DNA of 64,000 nucleotides, taken from Bacteroides pyogenes. GTDB lineage: Bacteria > Bacteroidota > Bacteroidia > Bacteroidales > Bacteroidaceae. The stretch covers positions 124,001-188,000 of the forward strand of contig NZ_JACIDI010000003.1 in NCBI RefSeq assembly GCF_014196225.1, in the 5' to 3' direction. The notes under the pieces were generated by a model that was given only the letters and a program-made list of their open reading frames with translations, did no database searches and was not told where the DNA came from. Position numbers and translations under genes: made by a program. Below, in pieces: positions 53,099 through 62,536 of the stretch. Position 1 is the stretch's first letter. Every line of letters starts with the position of its first letter.

Positions 53099-53542
53099 TC
53101 ATTCCTTTTGCTCTTCTTTCTCGTTCTCATTATTAAAAGCAAACGTTAGCTGTACCACCTGCCCGAAGCTGTCTTCGATATACACATCAATTTGTTGCTG
53201 GTCGGTGGAAGCCGAAGTATAGTATAGGCGGAACGTTTCGCCCGGAAGCGGGTACAAATCATTTGGAAGAAAAACTGTTCCGTTCGCCATCCGAAGCGTA
53301 CCTTTTCCATCCGGTTGAAAATACCTGATGAAATACTTGGTATCTTCGTAATATCCTTCCCTTTGAAGTTGAAAACGTATTTCTGCCGTTTCACCCATCT
53401 TAATTCGTTTTTGCACGGGCATTGTTGTTACCGAGAACGGGTAAACCTGCTGAATATCCAGCTTATCATCACAAGAAAACACCAGCAGCATTGCTCCCAG
53501 CAAGTACACCCCCATTAATATGTTTCTGATTATCTTTTTCAT
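53099..53542 (-). CDS. traQ: Conjugative transposon protein TraQ (DUF3872)
   Basis: This 147-residue lipoprotein has signal peptide and lipobox LVFSC (about residue 24). The mature part is beta-rich with KIRMGETAEIRFQL-like and KYFIRYFQPDGKGTLRM segments, matching DUF3872/TraQ. It is the last gene of the - strand transfer operon. Its place matches CTnDOT, although a TraP (primase-like) gene is not present between it and traO. Confidence 0.85.
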   Translation of the reverse strand: MKKIIRNILMGVYLLGAMLLVFSCDDKLDIQQVYPFSVTTMPVQKRIKMGETAEIRFQLQREGYYEDTKYFIRYFQPDGKGTLRMANGTVFLPNDLYPLPGETFRLYYTSASTDQQQIDVYIEDSFGQVVQLTFAFNNENEKEEQKE

Positions 53543-53548
53543 ATCGCA

Positions 53549-54130
53549 CTAATTTATTATGAATTTAAAACCGACCCCGAACTGTGTATGGAACTTTCCG
53601 ATGGAAGAACCGAACAGCATTCGTTCACGGGCATTGATAAGGAAAACCACCCTATCCGTCAGGTAAGTTTCCAGTTCCAGCGTAGCAGCCCCGCCATAAA
53701 TAAAGGCATCCTTATTTGTAAGAGTAGAGCCATCGTATAGTTCTTTATCGCCCCAGTTGCTTGTTTCGTATCCGGCAAGAGCCGACAACCCGAAGGATAG
53801 AAAGAACGTTTTCCGGCGGTCGGAAAGGATTTTGATATAATACCCGCCTTCGCCCGTAAACTGGCTTACAGGTACGGTTACATTCTTATATTCATACTCC
53901 TTATTGAAGTATTCCGCCCCGACCACCCAACGATTTCCGTTTTTGGTATAAGTGGCAAGCGCAGCACCGAAATAATACGCCGATTCCGGTTTACCGGGCT
54001 TCTTAAAGCCGTCCGCCATCCCGCCCGTAAGTTGTATTCCCTTTTGTCCGGGCAGGTAACGTTGTGCGTGTGCCAGGTTAAAAGTCTGGCACAAACACAA
54101 CACTGCTATAACACAGATTAACTTCTTCAT
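53549..54130 (-). CDS. traO: Conjugative transposon protein TraO
   Basis: This 193-residue protein has a signal peptide (LAHAQ) followed by QRYLPGQKGIQLTGGMADGF, GEGGYYIKILSDRRKTFFLS and a terminal FGVGFKFIIN. The beta-strand pattern and terminal aromatic resemble a small outer-membrane barrel; TraO is a conserved component of CTnDOT-type transfer systems. It starts 1 bp after the traN stop region. Confidence 0.88.
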   Translation of the reverse strand: MKKLICVIAVLCLCQTFNLAHAQRYLPGQKGIQLTGGMADGFKKPGKPESAYYFGAALATYTKNGNRWVVGAEYFNKEYEYKNVTVPVSQFTGEGGYYIKILSDRRKTFFLSFGLSALAGYETSNWGDKELYDGSTLTNKDAFIYGGAATLELETYLTDRVVFLINARERMLFGSSIGKFHTQFGVGFKFIIN

Positions 54131-54131
54131 C

Positions 54132-55040
54132 TTATTTGATTTTAAGTTCGTTAATCACTCTGGCGTTCACAATATCCGAACTTTCGATACGGATATTTTG
54201 GTGACGGCCACCGTTTTTTTCGACCAGCTCTACCACCAGTATTTTATCATCCGGGATAGTGAACTTCGGTAAGGTATAGACCGTGCGGATGGTGGACTTT
54301 CCGGCTATGGTAATCACTTCGTTAAAACTGCGGACAGGATACAAAACTGATTCCTGAATGGCAGTACGCTTTGCAACCTTTTTATCGACAATCTTAAATT
54401 TGATAAAATCCGTGTCAAACGGCACATTGGAAGAGTTCTTCACTTGCGTATGGAAATAAAACATCCCATTATGCACATAAATACCTTTGATTAAGAACTG
54501 TATTCCAAAACGCTTGCATCCCAAGTGGCGTATCTCCCGGTCATTGTTTTTATAGATGGATTGCATTATCAGCTTCACCAGCAACGGCGATTCATTACCC
54601 AGTTCACGGAAGTAAATGTTCATCCGGGTATGGGAATAATCGGTTATACTTTCATTCTCAAGGAAATCTTTCATTTCGATATTCAGCATTTCCGGCTCAT
54701 TTGAATATTTAGCATTGAAGGAATAGAAGCTTCCGTCCTCACAGATAACCGAAAAGTTGGTTTCACCCGGAAAACCTTCGGTAGCAGCTTTTACACGGAT
54801 AACATTTTCCGCCCCGTCCGCTTTTCCTGCGATAAGATGGTTAGAACCCAAATCCACATATTTGACAGTGGACGGGAAAATAATGTGTACCGTTTTTGCA
54901 AACGTTACCTGAACACCATAAGGCGTAACCATTTGCCCGTAAGGAAACTTTTGGGTGATACCCTGAAACAAATCGTTGCTTTGTGCTTTGACCGTTACCG
55001 CACCGATAACCAGTGCGAACATGATAAATAACTTTTTCAT
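54132..55040 (-). CDS. traN: Conjugative transposon protein TraN (VirB9-like)
   Basis: This 302-residue protein has a signal peptide (VTVKAQS). The mature protein begins with a beta region, VTFAKTVHIIFPSTVKYVDL (about 47) and HLIAGKADGAENVIRVKAA, a VirB9/TrbG-like signature, and ends in a second beta domain with IAGKSTIRTVYTLPKF. It probably forms part of the outer-membrane core complex with TraM. A conserved hairpin element lies upstream (55066-55121). Confidence 0.88.
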   Translation of the reverse strand: MKKLFIMFALVIGAVTVKAQSNDLFQGITQKFPYGQMVTPYGVQVTFAKTVHIIFPSTVKYVDLGSNHLIAGKADGAENVIRVKAATEGFPGETNFSVICEDGSFYSFNAKYSNEPEMLNIEMKDFLENESITDYSHTRMNIYFRELGNESPLLVKLIMQSIYKNNDREIRHLGCKRFGIQFLIKGIYVHNGMFYFHTQVKNSSNVPFDTDFIKFKIVDKKVAKRTAIQESVLYPVRSFNEVITIAGKSTIRTVYTLPKFTIPDDKILVVELVEKNGGRHQNIRIESSDIVNARVINELKIK

Positions 55041-55065
55041 TACAAATTGATTTTTAGTTGCCGTT

Positions 55066-55121
55066 GGCGGGTGGATAGCCCGCTTCCCGGCGGATTAATA
55101 ATTGAGAAATTTTTGTGGTTG
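55066..55121 (-). repeat. Conserved hairpin plus tail upstream of traN
   Basis: GCGGG/CCCGC (55067-55071 and 55079-55083) encloses TGGATAG on the + strand. It is followed by a 30-bp stretch (55092-55121) nearly identical to 62572-62600 upstream of traE. Both copies lie in - strand 5' leaders within the tra operon. Confidence 0.75.
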
Positions 55122-55124
55122 TTA

Positions 55125-56459
55125 TTACTGTTTTGTGAATAGCATTACTTTGTAATCGGCTTTCAGGTTCACTTTTACCGTCCTCAACTTCTTTGACAGG
55201 TATTGCGACCCGCCTTGCAAAACGCCCCTTGTCAAATCCGAAACGATGGCAGCCCCCGCATTTTGATTGACGGTAAAACTTGAGCCAAGCCCAGCCCCGA
55301 TATTTGCCATACCTTCGTTCAGGGCTTGCATTTCCAGCGAGGACGGAACGGATAAACCTTTCTGTCCGTCCGAATCATAGACCACCAATTCAACCGGAAT
55401 GATATTACCTTCATATTCCAATGAAGAAATATTAATATCCATGCGTTCACCCTGAACCCGTGCCGTTCCTGATAGCAAGCTGTTTTTCGGCATCCTGATA
55501 TGACCCGCCTGTAACGGCTCTAACAGGCGAAGCCGGACATTCTGCCCGTCCATCACCGACTGGTCTTCATGGATACAGGCAAGAATCGTATTCTTTCCCA
55601 TTAACGACCCAGTTCCGACCGCCGTATTAAATCCATAATTTCGGGGCTGGCTGTAAGCTGCGATAAACTCCGCATCACTCATAGGCACTTGCAATCCCGA
55701 AACGGTTTGTTCCGTTACCGCTTGTACAGGTAATGCCTGAACCTTTCCCTGTATGGATGCAGTTGGCGTTACTTGCTTTACTGCCTGTTCCTGCCCGCCG
55801 TTCATATATTTGGCTGCCAGTTCATAGGATTTTTCAAGTAGTGCCAGTTGTTCATCCGCCGTACTCTGGGTATTCTCACGTTCATACAGCCGGGATTCCA
55901 GTTCTTCAATCTTCCGTGCCAGTTCTTCTTTTTCCGGGTCTTCTTTGGGTGTTTCGTAGAAACTTCCCAACTGTCGGTTTATATCCTGATAGGCATAAGC
56001 CGAAGATTGGACATAAGAACTATTGCGGGAAGAACCGCCGTAATAACTCCGGCTGTTACTTGCTGATTGTTCTTCCGGCAGGTCGGCGGTCAGGCTCAAA
56101 TTATCCGTAACCTTATTTTCTTCACCCAATGTAAAGCCGAAGTCCTGCAAAGAACGCATCCGGTCTTCCTGTTTCGATTTCATGGATTCCTGTTCGTAAG
56201 CCGTCTTTTTGTCGCTATATATCCCGTCTTCTTTGGGTAATGGTATATCGGCATTGAAACCGCCGATTTCGTCCGGCTTTACTTCGTCTTTTGAGGACGG
56301 GGCAAATATCAGCCACATACATCCGGCAAAAGCAAGGAACATTAACGGGAAGATGATAAGTTTCTTCCGTTTCTGTAATTCCTGCGGGGAAAGTTGCTTT
56401 TTCTCTTTCCCTTCTTTGTTGTTACTCGTTTCCTGATTCAAATTCTGATTCTGTTCCAT
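55125..56459 (-). CDS. traM: Conjugative transposon protein TraM (VirB10-like)
   Basis: This 444-residue protein has one N-terminal membrane helix (KLIIFPLMFLAFAGCMWLIF, about 32-51) after a polar cytoplasmic start, then a disordered Glu/Ser-rich stretch and a coiled coil, and a C-terminal beta domain (about 270-440; ILACIHEDQSVMDGQNVRLR, KNSLLSGTARVQGERMDINI). That layout is VirB10/TraM, which spans the periplasm. Its start overlaps traL by 38 bp. Confidence 0.88.
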   Translation of the reverse strand: MEQNQNLNQETSNNKEGKEKKQLSPQELQKRKKLIIFPLMFLAFAGCMWLIFAPSSKDEVKPDEIGGFNADIPLPKEDGIYSDKKTAYEQESMKSKQEDRMRSLQDFGFTLGEENKVTDNLSLTADLPEEQSASNSRSYYGGSSRNSSYVQSSAYAYQDINRQLGSFYETPKEDPEKEELARKIEELESRLYERENTQSTADEQLALLEKSYELAAKYMNGGQEQAVKQVTPTASIQGKVQALPVQAVTEQTVSGLQVPMSDAEFIAAYSQPRNYGFNTAVGTGSLMGKNTILACIHEDQSVMDGQNVRLRLLEPLQAGHIRMPKNSLLSGTARVQGERMDINISSLEYEGNIIPVELVVYDSDGQKGLSVPSSLEMQALNEGMANIGAGLGSSFTVNQNAGAAIVSDLTRGVLQGGSQYLSKKLRTVKVNLKADYKVMLFTKQ

Positions 56460-56724
56460 ATTTTTGTAATTGATAATGGTTTATACTGTCTTTCCGTTCT
56501 AGTTCCAAGCGTTCAATGTGTCTTATCTCCATAAACTCTTTCTCTGCACTCTTCTTTCCTATATTATATATGGAAGAAACCGTCCAGTAAATAGATAGGA
56601 TGCTTCCACCGAGAATAAAGGTTATGATAATGATTATCCGGGCATCTTTCGACAGGCTTCCGCAAGCGTAACGCAGCTTATCATCCACCCAGTCCCGCAG
56701 GTTTGTTAATGATTTCTTTACCAT
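56422..56724 (-). CDS. traL: Conjugative transposon protein TraL (DUF3989)
   Basis: This 100-residue protein has one membrane helix (IIIIITFILGGSILSIYWTV, about 30-49). N-terminal LTNLRDWVDDKLRYACGSLS and C-terminal FMEIRHIERLELERKDSIN fit DUF3989. It lies between traK and traM and overlaps traM. Confidence 0.82.
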   Translation of the reverse strand: MVKKSLTNLRDWVDDKLRYACGSLSKDARIIIIITFILGGSILSIYWTVSSIYNIGKKSAEKEFMEIRHIERLELERKDSINHYQLQKYGTESEFESGNE

Positions 56725-56728
56725 ATCC

Positions 56729-57352
56729 TTACCGTTTTAATACCTGTAAATCTTTATTTTCCGTAATCTCGAAAGCTTCAATGGTAAATCCATGCGGGTT
56801 GTTATCACTCCTAACGGAGTTCAGCAACCGGCATCTGGTAATAAGGCTTCTTTCGGTAACACTGCTTTCCCGGATAATCATTTGCCGGGCATAGGTAGCG
56901 ACCTGATAGGGATAGTGGTCGAAGTTGAATATTACACTGTCCACCTGTACCGACTGGTTGATGTTCCCGGAAATGATACGGTTATAATACCCCTTTTCGG
57001 ATAAGTCCTTATAGTAATTGAAAGCACTTTTATCCGCCAAGTATAAGGAACGCTGTATGTTCGATTCAATGGCGTTCTTATCCGGCGACAGGGTAAAAAA
57101 GAGTTCATGGAAACGCTTAACGTGTTCCTTTGCTTCCACGGGACGGTTCTGTGATAAGTCCTGCGAAAGTGCCAGCATAAGGGATTTACCCCCATCGAGA
57201 ACGTAAATCTTTTCACGCTGTTTTTCTGCAAAACTATACGAGTTCCAAAGGGCATAACCCACAATCCCGGCACACAGGCATACAAATACAATCCCGAACA
57301 GGCGTATTTGCTTAAAACTGGTTTCTATATTTTTTAAACTTTTAAACTCCAT
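56729..57352 (-). CDS. traK: Conjugative transposon protein TraK (VirB8-like)
   Basis: This 207-residue protein begins MEFKSLKNIETSFKQIRLFG and has a single helix (IVFVCLCAGIVGYALW, about 22-38) and a periplasmic domain with IYVLDGGKSLMLALSQDLSQ and a C-terminal RCRLLNSVRSDNNPHGFTIE. This matches TraK, the VirB8-like scaffold of the mating channel. Confidence 0.88.
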   Translation of the reverse strand: MEFKSLKNIETSFKQIRLFGIVFVCLCAGIVGYALWNSYSFAEKQREKIYVLDGGKSLMLALSQDLSQNRPVEAKEHVKRFHELFFTLSPDKNAIESNIQRSLYLADKSAFNYYKDLSEKGYYNRIISGNINQSVQVDSVIFNFDHYPYQVATYARQMIIRESSVTERSLITRCRLLNSVRSDNNPHGFTIEAFEITENKDLQVLKR

Positions 57353-57363
57353 ATTTTTACTGT

Positions 57364-58374
57364 TTATTTTTTAATTAATTTTCCGGCGATGTTCCCACCT
57401 ACTGCCCCGGCTGCTGCACCCACAAGGTTTCCGCCACCACTTGCTGTTTTAGAAAGATTCCGGTTCATACCACCTAATCCGCCAGCCTGAATAATCCAGT
57501 TGGATACTGTCGGGATGGTGAAGTATCCCACAATTCCTATAATCATAAAAATGATGTAAACCGTATTGGAACTGTCGGGAATAAAACTGGGGTCGTCCAA
57601 TAACTGTAAATCACGTTCCAGCATTAAGACCTGAATCCGGGCAAGGATGGAACTGAATAAATCCGATACGGGAAGCCACAGGTACACGCTTACATAACGT
57701 GTTATCCATTGTGTTAAGGTTGATTGGAAGCCATCATAGACCGATATTGCAAAAGCAATCGGACCAAGTATGGCTAATACAATCAAATAAAACGTCCGTA
57801 TCGTATCTATGACAAGGGCAGCAGCTTGAAAGAGTATTTCCAACAGTTCCCTGAACCAGTCCCGGACGGCTTTCTTTATATTGTAAGAAGCCCGTTCCAT
57901 ATACATCCCCATTGTCGTAATCAAATCCGAAGGCGACCATCCAAGTTCATCCAGTTGCTTGTCGAACTCTTCATCGGAAACGAGATAAGCGGTTTCAGGA
58001 TTCCGAAGCATGGCTTCATACTCCTTTTTATCTTTCAGTTCCCGGTATTTATTCATATCAAAGGTCTGTCCTTCCAGTATTTGATTCGTTCCTTTTACTA
58101 CCGGGGATAATACACTGTTTATCGTTCCCAGTACGATAGTCGGAAAGAACATAATGCACAGACCAATGGCGAACGGTCGCAAAAGCGGGTACACGTCTAT
58201 CGGTTCAGCTCTCGATAAGGCTTGCCATACCTTCGCTGCCACATAGAACAATGCACCCAATCCCGCCACACCTTTGGCTACCCCAGTCATATTACTGCAC
58301 AGGGGCATCATATCCACATAGAGATTTTTCAGAATCTCATGCAGGTTTCCCCAATCAACGGCTAACAACGTCAT
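57364..58374 (-). CDS. traJ: Conjugative transposon protein TraJ (VirB6-like membrane protein)
   Basis: This 336-residue polytopic protein (about six helices) has the TraJ features MPLCSNMTGVAKGVAGLGAL, RPFAIGLCIMFFPTIVLGTI and a C-terminal Gly/Ala-rich tail (GGGNLVGAAAGAVGGNIAGK). It is the inner-membrane channel component and sits 2 bp from the traI stop. Confidence 0.9.
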   Translation of the reverse strand: MTLLAVDWGNLHEILKNLYVDMMPLCSNMTGVAKGVAGLGALFYVAAKVWQALSRAEPIDVYPLLRPFAIGLCIMFFPTIVLGTINSVLSPVVKGTNQILEGQTFDMNKYRELKDKKEYEAMLRNPETAYLVSDEEFDKQLDELGWSPSDLITTMGMYMERASYNIKKAVRDWFRELLEILFQAAALVIDTIRTFYLIVLAILGPIAFAISVYDGFQSTLTQWITRYVSVYLWLPVSDLFSSILARIQVLMLERDLQLLDDPSFIPDSSNTVYIIFMIIGIVGYFTIPTVSNWIIQAGGLGGMNRNLSKTASGGGNLVGAAAGAVGGNIAGKLIKK

Positions 58375-58376
58375 AA

Positions 58377-59006
58377 TTACCAGTATCTATCGTTAGCAGT
58401 TCCATACAAGGCTATCACACGGTCGGTGTCGCTGATTTTCTTTGCCCGCAGATAAGACACGGATATATTTTTACGGGTATAGTAGGAAACCAAATTCCGG
58501 TAATTCAATACGGAATTATATGCTTTGTCTATCCGTTCCATACGTTCGGCATCGGTCATGGAAAGCCCGTTGATATTTACCACATTTTTAAGTTCGGTCA
58601 ATACATCCGAACTTTCTTCCAGCAGTTTGGAATATCCGAAAGCAATGGCGTTGAGTTCTTCCGGTCGGAAGTTCTTATCCGATAACATTAGCTGGAAGTT
58701 GGTAACGTATATATCAGTAATCTCACCCAGCAAAAGCACGGTTTTCTGTACTTTGCGGGCATCTTTCACTAAATTGTTTACCGATTTCAAGGCATCATAA
58801 TATTGCTTGCCTTGGTCGTACAATTTCTTGGTTTCCTTGAAAGTATCTACCGTATTGCCTACAATTTTTGAAGTCTGTGCAATTTCTTTGGTAGTATTGA
58901 CAATACCCTGAGCCAAATTTGTCGGGTCAATGACCGCCCATTGTGCGCTGGCGTTACCTGCAAACAGGCAGAGTGCCACGACTAACATCATTATTTTTGT
59001 TTTCAT
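58377..59006 (-). CDS. Conjugative transposon protein TraI-like (DUF4141)
   Basis: This 209-residue protein has a signal peptide (LFAGNASAQ) and a mature part that is mostly helical: WAVIDPTNLAQGIVNTTKEI, LLLGEITDIYVTNFQLMLSD and a C-terminal SVLNYRNLVSYYTRKNISVS. It matches DUF4141, the protein between TraG and TraJ in this system (VirB5-like position). In some nomenclatures this is TraI, so no symbol is assigned. Confidence 0.82.
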   Translation of the reverse strand: MKTKIMMLVVALCLFAGNASAQWAVIDPTNLAQGIVNTTKEIAQTSKIVGNTVDTFKETKKLYDQGKQYYDALKSVNNLVKDARKVQKTVLLLGEITDIYVTNFQLMLSDKNFRPEELNAIAFGYSKLLEESSDVLTELKNVVNINGLSMTDAERMERIDKAYNSVLNYRNLVSYYTRKNISVSYLRAKKISDTDRVIALYGTANDRYW

Positions 59007-59010
59007 CGCT

Positions 59011-59367
59011 TTAATTTTTTGATTGTTTTTTACTTCTTACATATTCACCGCCGGAGGATAATAGTATCCGGTCGGTTTCACTATCATAGCTTACCAGTAT
59101 GGAAAATCCTGTTTCGATAAACAGGTATCCGTCCTTTTCTATGATTTGATAGGTTTCCGCACGGGTTTCACCCCTGCGGGTTCTTCGTTGCATGGTTACT
59201 TTATAGCCATCCGCACTTTCAAAGACCGTGAATGATGGTCGGTTTGTAACGCTTTCCCAATGACCGCACATGGCTTTCAGTCGGTCGGCGTTTGTTTCTT
59301 TGCAGGAAGACAAAGCCAGTAGAATAGCACAGAGAAGCACCGGGAAGATGATTTTTATTTGTTTCAT
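59011..59367 (-). CDS. DUF3876-family lipoprotein of the tra operon
   Basis: This 118-residue protein has a lipobox at LALSSC (about residue 22). The mature part has KAMCGHWESVTNRPSFTVFE and YQIIEKDGYLFIETGFSILV, a small beta-sheet domain fitting DUF3876. It lies 12 bp after traG and 4 bp before the DUF4141 gene. Possibly an accessory or entry-exclusion-like lipoprotein; not demonstrated. Confidence 0.8.
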   Translation of the reverse strand: MKQIKIIFPVLLCAILLALSSCKETNADRLKAMCGHWESVTNRPSFTVFESADGYKVTMQRRTRRGETRAETYQIIEKDGYLFIETGFSILVSYDSETDRILLSSGGEYVRSKKQSKN

Positions 59368-59379
59368 ATTGATTTGATT

Positions 59380-61881
59380 TTAATTAGGATTACGCTTGCT
59401 TTCGGCAAGCTGTTTAATAGCTAACTCAAGGTCGCCATCCAGCCTATCGGCAAGTTGGAACAGTTCGAGTTTTTCAGTTTCTTCCGTTGTAAATGCGTAA
59501 TACTCTTCCAAACTCACTTCTGTGGCATATACAGCCGACTGTACGCCACCCAGTCCTATCCATACTTCTTTGTACTTCCGTCCCGGATGGTTCGCCATGT
59601 TGATGGAAAGTATTTGCGCTTTTTCTTTGTCGGTCAAACCCAGCATCGCTTGTATGCTATCGAACTTGTTCATGTATTTGCGCTGGTCGAGCAGGATTTT
59701 ACAGTCGGAGTTCGTTATGATGGATTCTTTCACAATGGGAGAATGGACAATATCGTCCACTTCCTGCGTTACCACCACCGCTTCGCCGAAGTATTTACGC
59801 ACCGTTTTGAACAGGTATTTCAGGTAATGTGCCATGCTATCTTTGGCGATAGCCTTCCACGCTTCTTCCAAAAGCAGCATCTTACGGATACCCTTTAACC
59901 GCCTCATTTTGTTAATGAAAACTTCCATCAAAATGATTGTAACCACAGGGAAAAGTACGGGGTTATCTTTGATGGCATCTACCTCAAAAACGATGAAGCG
60001 TTTGTTCAACAAGTCCAGTTCCTTATCCGAGTTCAACAGGTAATCGTATTCGCCACCTTTATAGAAAGGTTGCAACACGAATAGGAAATTATCAATATCG
60101 AAATCCTTTTCCCTGACATTCTGTTCGTTCAGATTATTCCGGTATTCATTTTTGATAAATTCGTAAAAGGAATTAAAACTGGGTACGATGGACTTATCCT
60201 GTGTAATCCGGTTAATAAAATCGCTTACAGCATTGGACAAGGCAACGCTTTCCGCCCCGGTGGGTTTTTCATGCTCCTGTTTCCACAAGGTCAGGATAAG
60301 CGTTTTGATGGATTCCCGCTTCTCAATATCGAAGACATTATCTTCGGTATAGAATGGATTAAATGAAATCGGGTTATCTTCGGTATATGTAAAATACACG
60401 CCGTCTTTCCCGCCAGTTTTCCGGTGGATTAATTCGCATAATCCCTGATAGGAATTTCCGGTATCCACTAACAGGACGTGTGTTCCCTGTTCGTAATACT
60501 GGCGTACCATGTGGTTGGTAAAAAAGGATTTTCCACTTCCGCTCGGCCCAAGAATGAATTTATTACGATTCGTAATAATTCCTTTTTTCATGGGCAAATC
60601 GGAAATATCAATATGAAGCGGTTTTCCGGTAAGCCTGTCCACCATCTTAATCCCGAACGGGCTGGGTGATGATTGGTAGTTCGTTTCTTCCGTGAAGAAG
60701 CACAAAGCCTGTTCAATAAATGTAAAGAAGGATTCTTCCGCCGGAAAGTCGGCTTCATTGCCGGGGATACCCGCCCAGTAAAGGGTCGGGGTATCCGTTG
60801 TATTGTGGCGAGGCTTGCACTCCATCAAGGCAAGCTGGCTTCCCACATCATTTTTGATATGCTTTAATTCTTCCTTATCATCCGCCCATGCCATTACATT
60901 GCAATGGCAGCGAACAGAGGTCAAACCCTGACTGTGCGCTTCGTTCAGGTATTCCTCTATCCACTCTTTGTTCACCTGATTGGAACGGCTGTATTTGGAC
61001 AGCGAGTGCATATTACGGGCTTGCTTCTCAAAGCGTTTTAGGTTCTCCGCATGGTCGTCTATAAAGATATACTGGTTATAGATATGGTTACAGGAAAGCA
61101 ATACACCCACAGGCGAAGCGAACGACAAACGGCAGTCGCTACGGTCGGTGGACAGCTTTTCGTAACGGGAATCAGTAGTAACCGCACCCGGCAGGTCTTC
61201 CACATCCGAAAGCGTATGCAAGCATAAAATATTATCGCCGATACGCATATCTTCGGGGTTCAGTTGCATATCCAGTAGTGTAGTCGTATCACTTTGCGAC
61301 AGGGAAAAGTATTTTTCAATAATCCCAGCTTTTTCCGGCGTTCCGGTAATATCATCCGAAGTCAGACGGGTAAGGGTGATAAATCCCGAATCGTTCATTA
61401 TCCGTTCAAACTGACCGACCGATTCCAAAAACTTCGTTACTGTTTCCTTATCCTGAATTTCCTTTGGAATGATGAAGCCACGGCAAAGCGTATTAAAATT
61501 ACTTTGGGTACGGCTTCTTTCCTTTGTGGTTTTTGTCAGGAACAGGTAACAGGTATGATTCAGGAAAGGTCTTTCATTGAAATGCCGTTCAAAACTACGG
61601 GACAAGAAACTTAACCCATTCTTTTGGATTTCAGGGGTATAGTTTTCTTTGATAAACCAGTCCTGTTTATGTACAATACTATAATCGGGTAATACCTTGA
61701 TTGCCTTATGCCAAGCGGAATGTATCGCTTCGTATTCGACCCCGGTAACAGTGAACAGTTCGGGCAGTTCTACCCGGAACGCCACCGTAACATCGGCATC
61801 CTTACTGATGATACAATCGTGTTCGGCTGCCAGCAGGGGAAATTTGCTTTCCAATGTGGCTGCTTTTAATATATTCCTCAT
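59380..61881 (-). CDS. traG: Conjugative transfer ATPase TraG (VirB4-like)
   Basis: This 833-residue protein has an N-terminal CagE/VirB4 domain, Walker A at FILGPSGSGKSFFTNHMV (about 447), Walker B at KMLLLEEAWKAIAKDSMAHY (about 670), and downstream SDCKILLDQRKYMNKF and ILSINMANHPGRKYKEVWIG. It powers assembly and substrate movement through the mating channel. Its start overlaps the traF stop by 4 bp. Confidence 0.95.
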   Translation of the reverse strand: MRNILKAATLESKFPLLAAEHDCIISKDADVTVAFRVELPELFTVTGVEYEAIHSAWHKAIKVLPDYSIVHKQDWFIKENYTPEIQKNGLSFLSRSFERHFNERPFLNHTCYLFLTKTTKERSRTQSNFNTLCRGFIIPKEIQDKETVTKFLESVGQFERIMNDSGFITLTRLTSDDITGTPEKAGIIEKYFSLSQSDTTTLLDMQLNPEDMRIGDNILCLHTLSDVEDLPGAVTTDSRYEKLSTDRSDCRLSFASPVGVLLSCNHIYNQYIFIDDHAENLKRFEKQARNMHSLSKYSRSNQVNKEWIEEYLNEAHSQGLTSVRCHCNVMAWADDKEELKHIKNDVGSQLALMECKPRHNTTDTPTLYWAGIPGNEADFPAEESFFTFIEQALCFFTEETNYQSSPSPFGIKMVDRLTGKPLHIDISDLPMKKGIITNRNKFILGPSGSGKSFFTNHMVRQYYEQGTHVLLVDTGNSYQGLCELIHRKTGGKDGVYFTYTEDNPISFNPFYTEDNVFDIEKRESIKTLILTLWKQEHEKPTGAESVALSNAVSDFINRITQDKSIVPSFNSFYEFIKNEYRNNLNEQNVREKDFDIDNFLFVLQPFYKGGEYDYLLNSDKELDLLNKRFIVFEVDAIKDNPVLFPVVTIILMEVFINKMRRLKGIRKMLLLEEAWKAIAKDSMAHYLKYLFKTVRKYFGEAVVVTQEVDDIVHSPIVKESIITNSDCKILLDQRKYMNKFDSIQAMLGLTDKEKAQILSINMANHPGRKYKEVWIGLGGVQSAVYATEVSLEEYYAFTTEETEKLELFQLADRLDGDLELAIKQLAESKRNPN

Positions 61882-62207
61882 GCGTTCTTCTGTCTTTTAT
61901 AGGTGAATAATCGGGGGATAGCCCGGCGGTTGATGATATATCGGGGATGGCTTCTGCGGGCGGTTACTTTCATAAGACCGTGTGTGCCGTATTTGTCATT
62001 CAGCATAAAAGTGAAGTACACAAGAGCCGAAGCCGCTACGACCCCGAACCCGATGCAAACCCACTGGTTTATACCTATCATGTAAAGAATGATGAACAAT
62101 ACGAAGACGGCAAGTAGCCCGCCTGCAAAAATGAAAAGGTATTGGCTGCGAAGCCCTTTGAACTCCGCAGGTTTTCCAATCCCCCTGTTAATTGAATAGC
62201 TAATCAT
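61878..62207 (-). CDS. traF: Conjugative transposon protein TraF (DUF4133)
   Basis: This 109-residue protein from ATG 62207 starts MISYSINRGIGKPAEFKGLR, the usual TraF N-terminus. Two helices follow (YLFIFAGGLLAVFVLFIILY and WVCIGFGVVAASALVYFTFM). The frame is open to 62282, but that part overlaps traE and is unlike the family. VirB3-like position before the VirB4-like ATPase. Confidence 0.88.
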   Translation of the reverse strand: MISYSINRGIGKPAEFKGLRSQYLFIFAGGLLAVFVLFIILYMIGINQWVCIGFGVVAASALVYFTFMLNDKYGTHGLMKVTARRSHPRYIINRRAIPRLFTYKRQKNA

Positions 62208-62218
62208 AACACCTATGA

Positions 62219-62515
62219 TTACAGGAAGAATGAACGAAGGATGGTAGCAGCCACAATCAGGAAGATACAAGCCCCGAACCACGAAGCTGCGGTTTTACTT
62301 GTATCCGGGTCGCCTGAACTGAACTTGTTATACACCTTTACACCCCCAATCAAACCAACGACAGCACCGATGGCATACACCAACTTTGTCGCCGGGTCAA
62401 AATAGCTGGTAACCATGTTTGTAGCTTCTGTAATACCACCTACGCCGTTGCCCTGTGCAAATGCGGAAGTTGCAGCCAAGACGATGGCTGCGGAAAGAAA
62501 TATTTTCTTTTTCAT
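62219..62515 (-). CDS. traE: Conjugative transposon protein TraE (DUF4134, VirB2-like)
   Basis: This 98-residue protein has a signal peptide (TSAFAQ) followed by GNGVGGITEATNMVTSYFDP, helix LVYAIGAVVGLIGGVKVYNK and terminal helix ACIFLIVAATILRSFF. Size, signal peptide and two helices fit a VirB2-like pilin. It begins downstream of a hairpin leader. Confidence 0.9.
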   Translation of the reverse strand: MKKKIFLSAAIVLAATSAFAQGNGVGGITEATNMVTSYFDPATKLVYAIGAVVGLIGGVKVYNKFSSGDPDTSKTAASWFGACIFLIVAATILRSFFL

Positions 62516-62536
62516 TATAAACTTGATTTTATGATG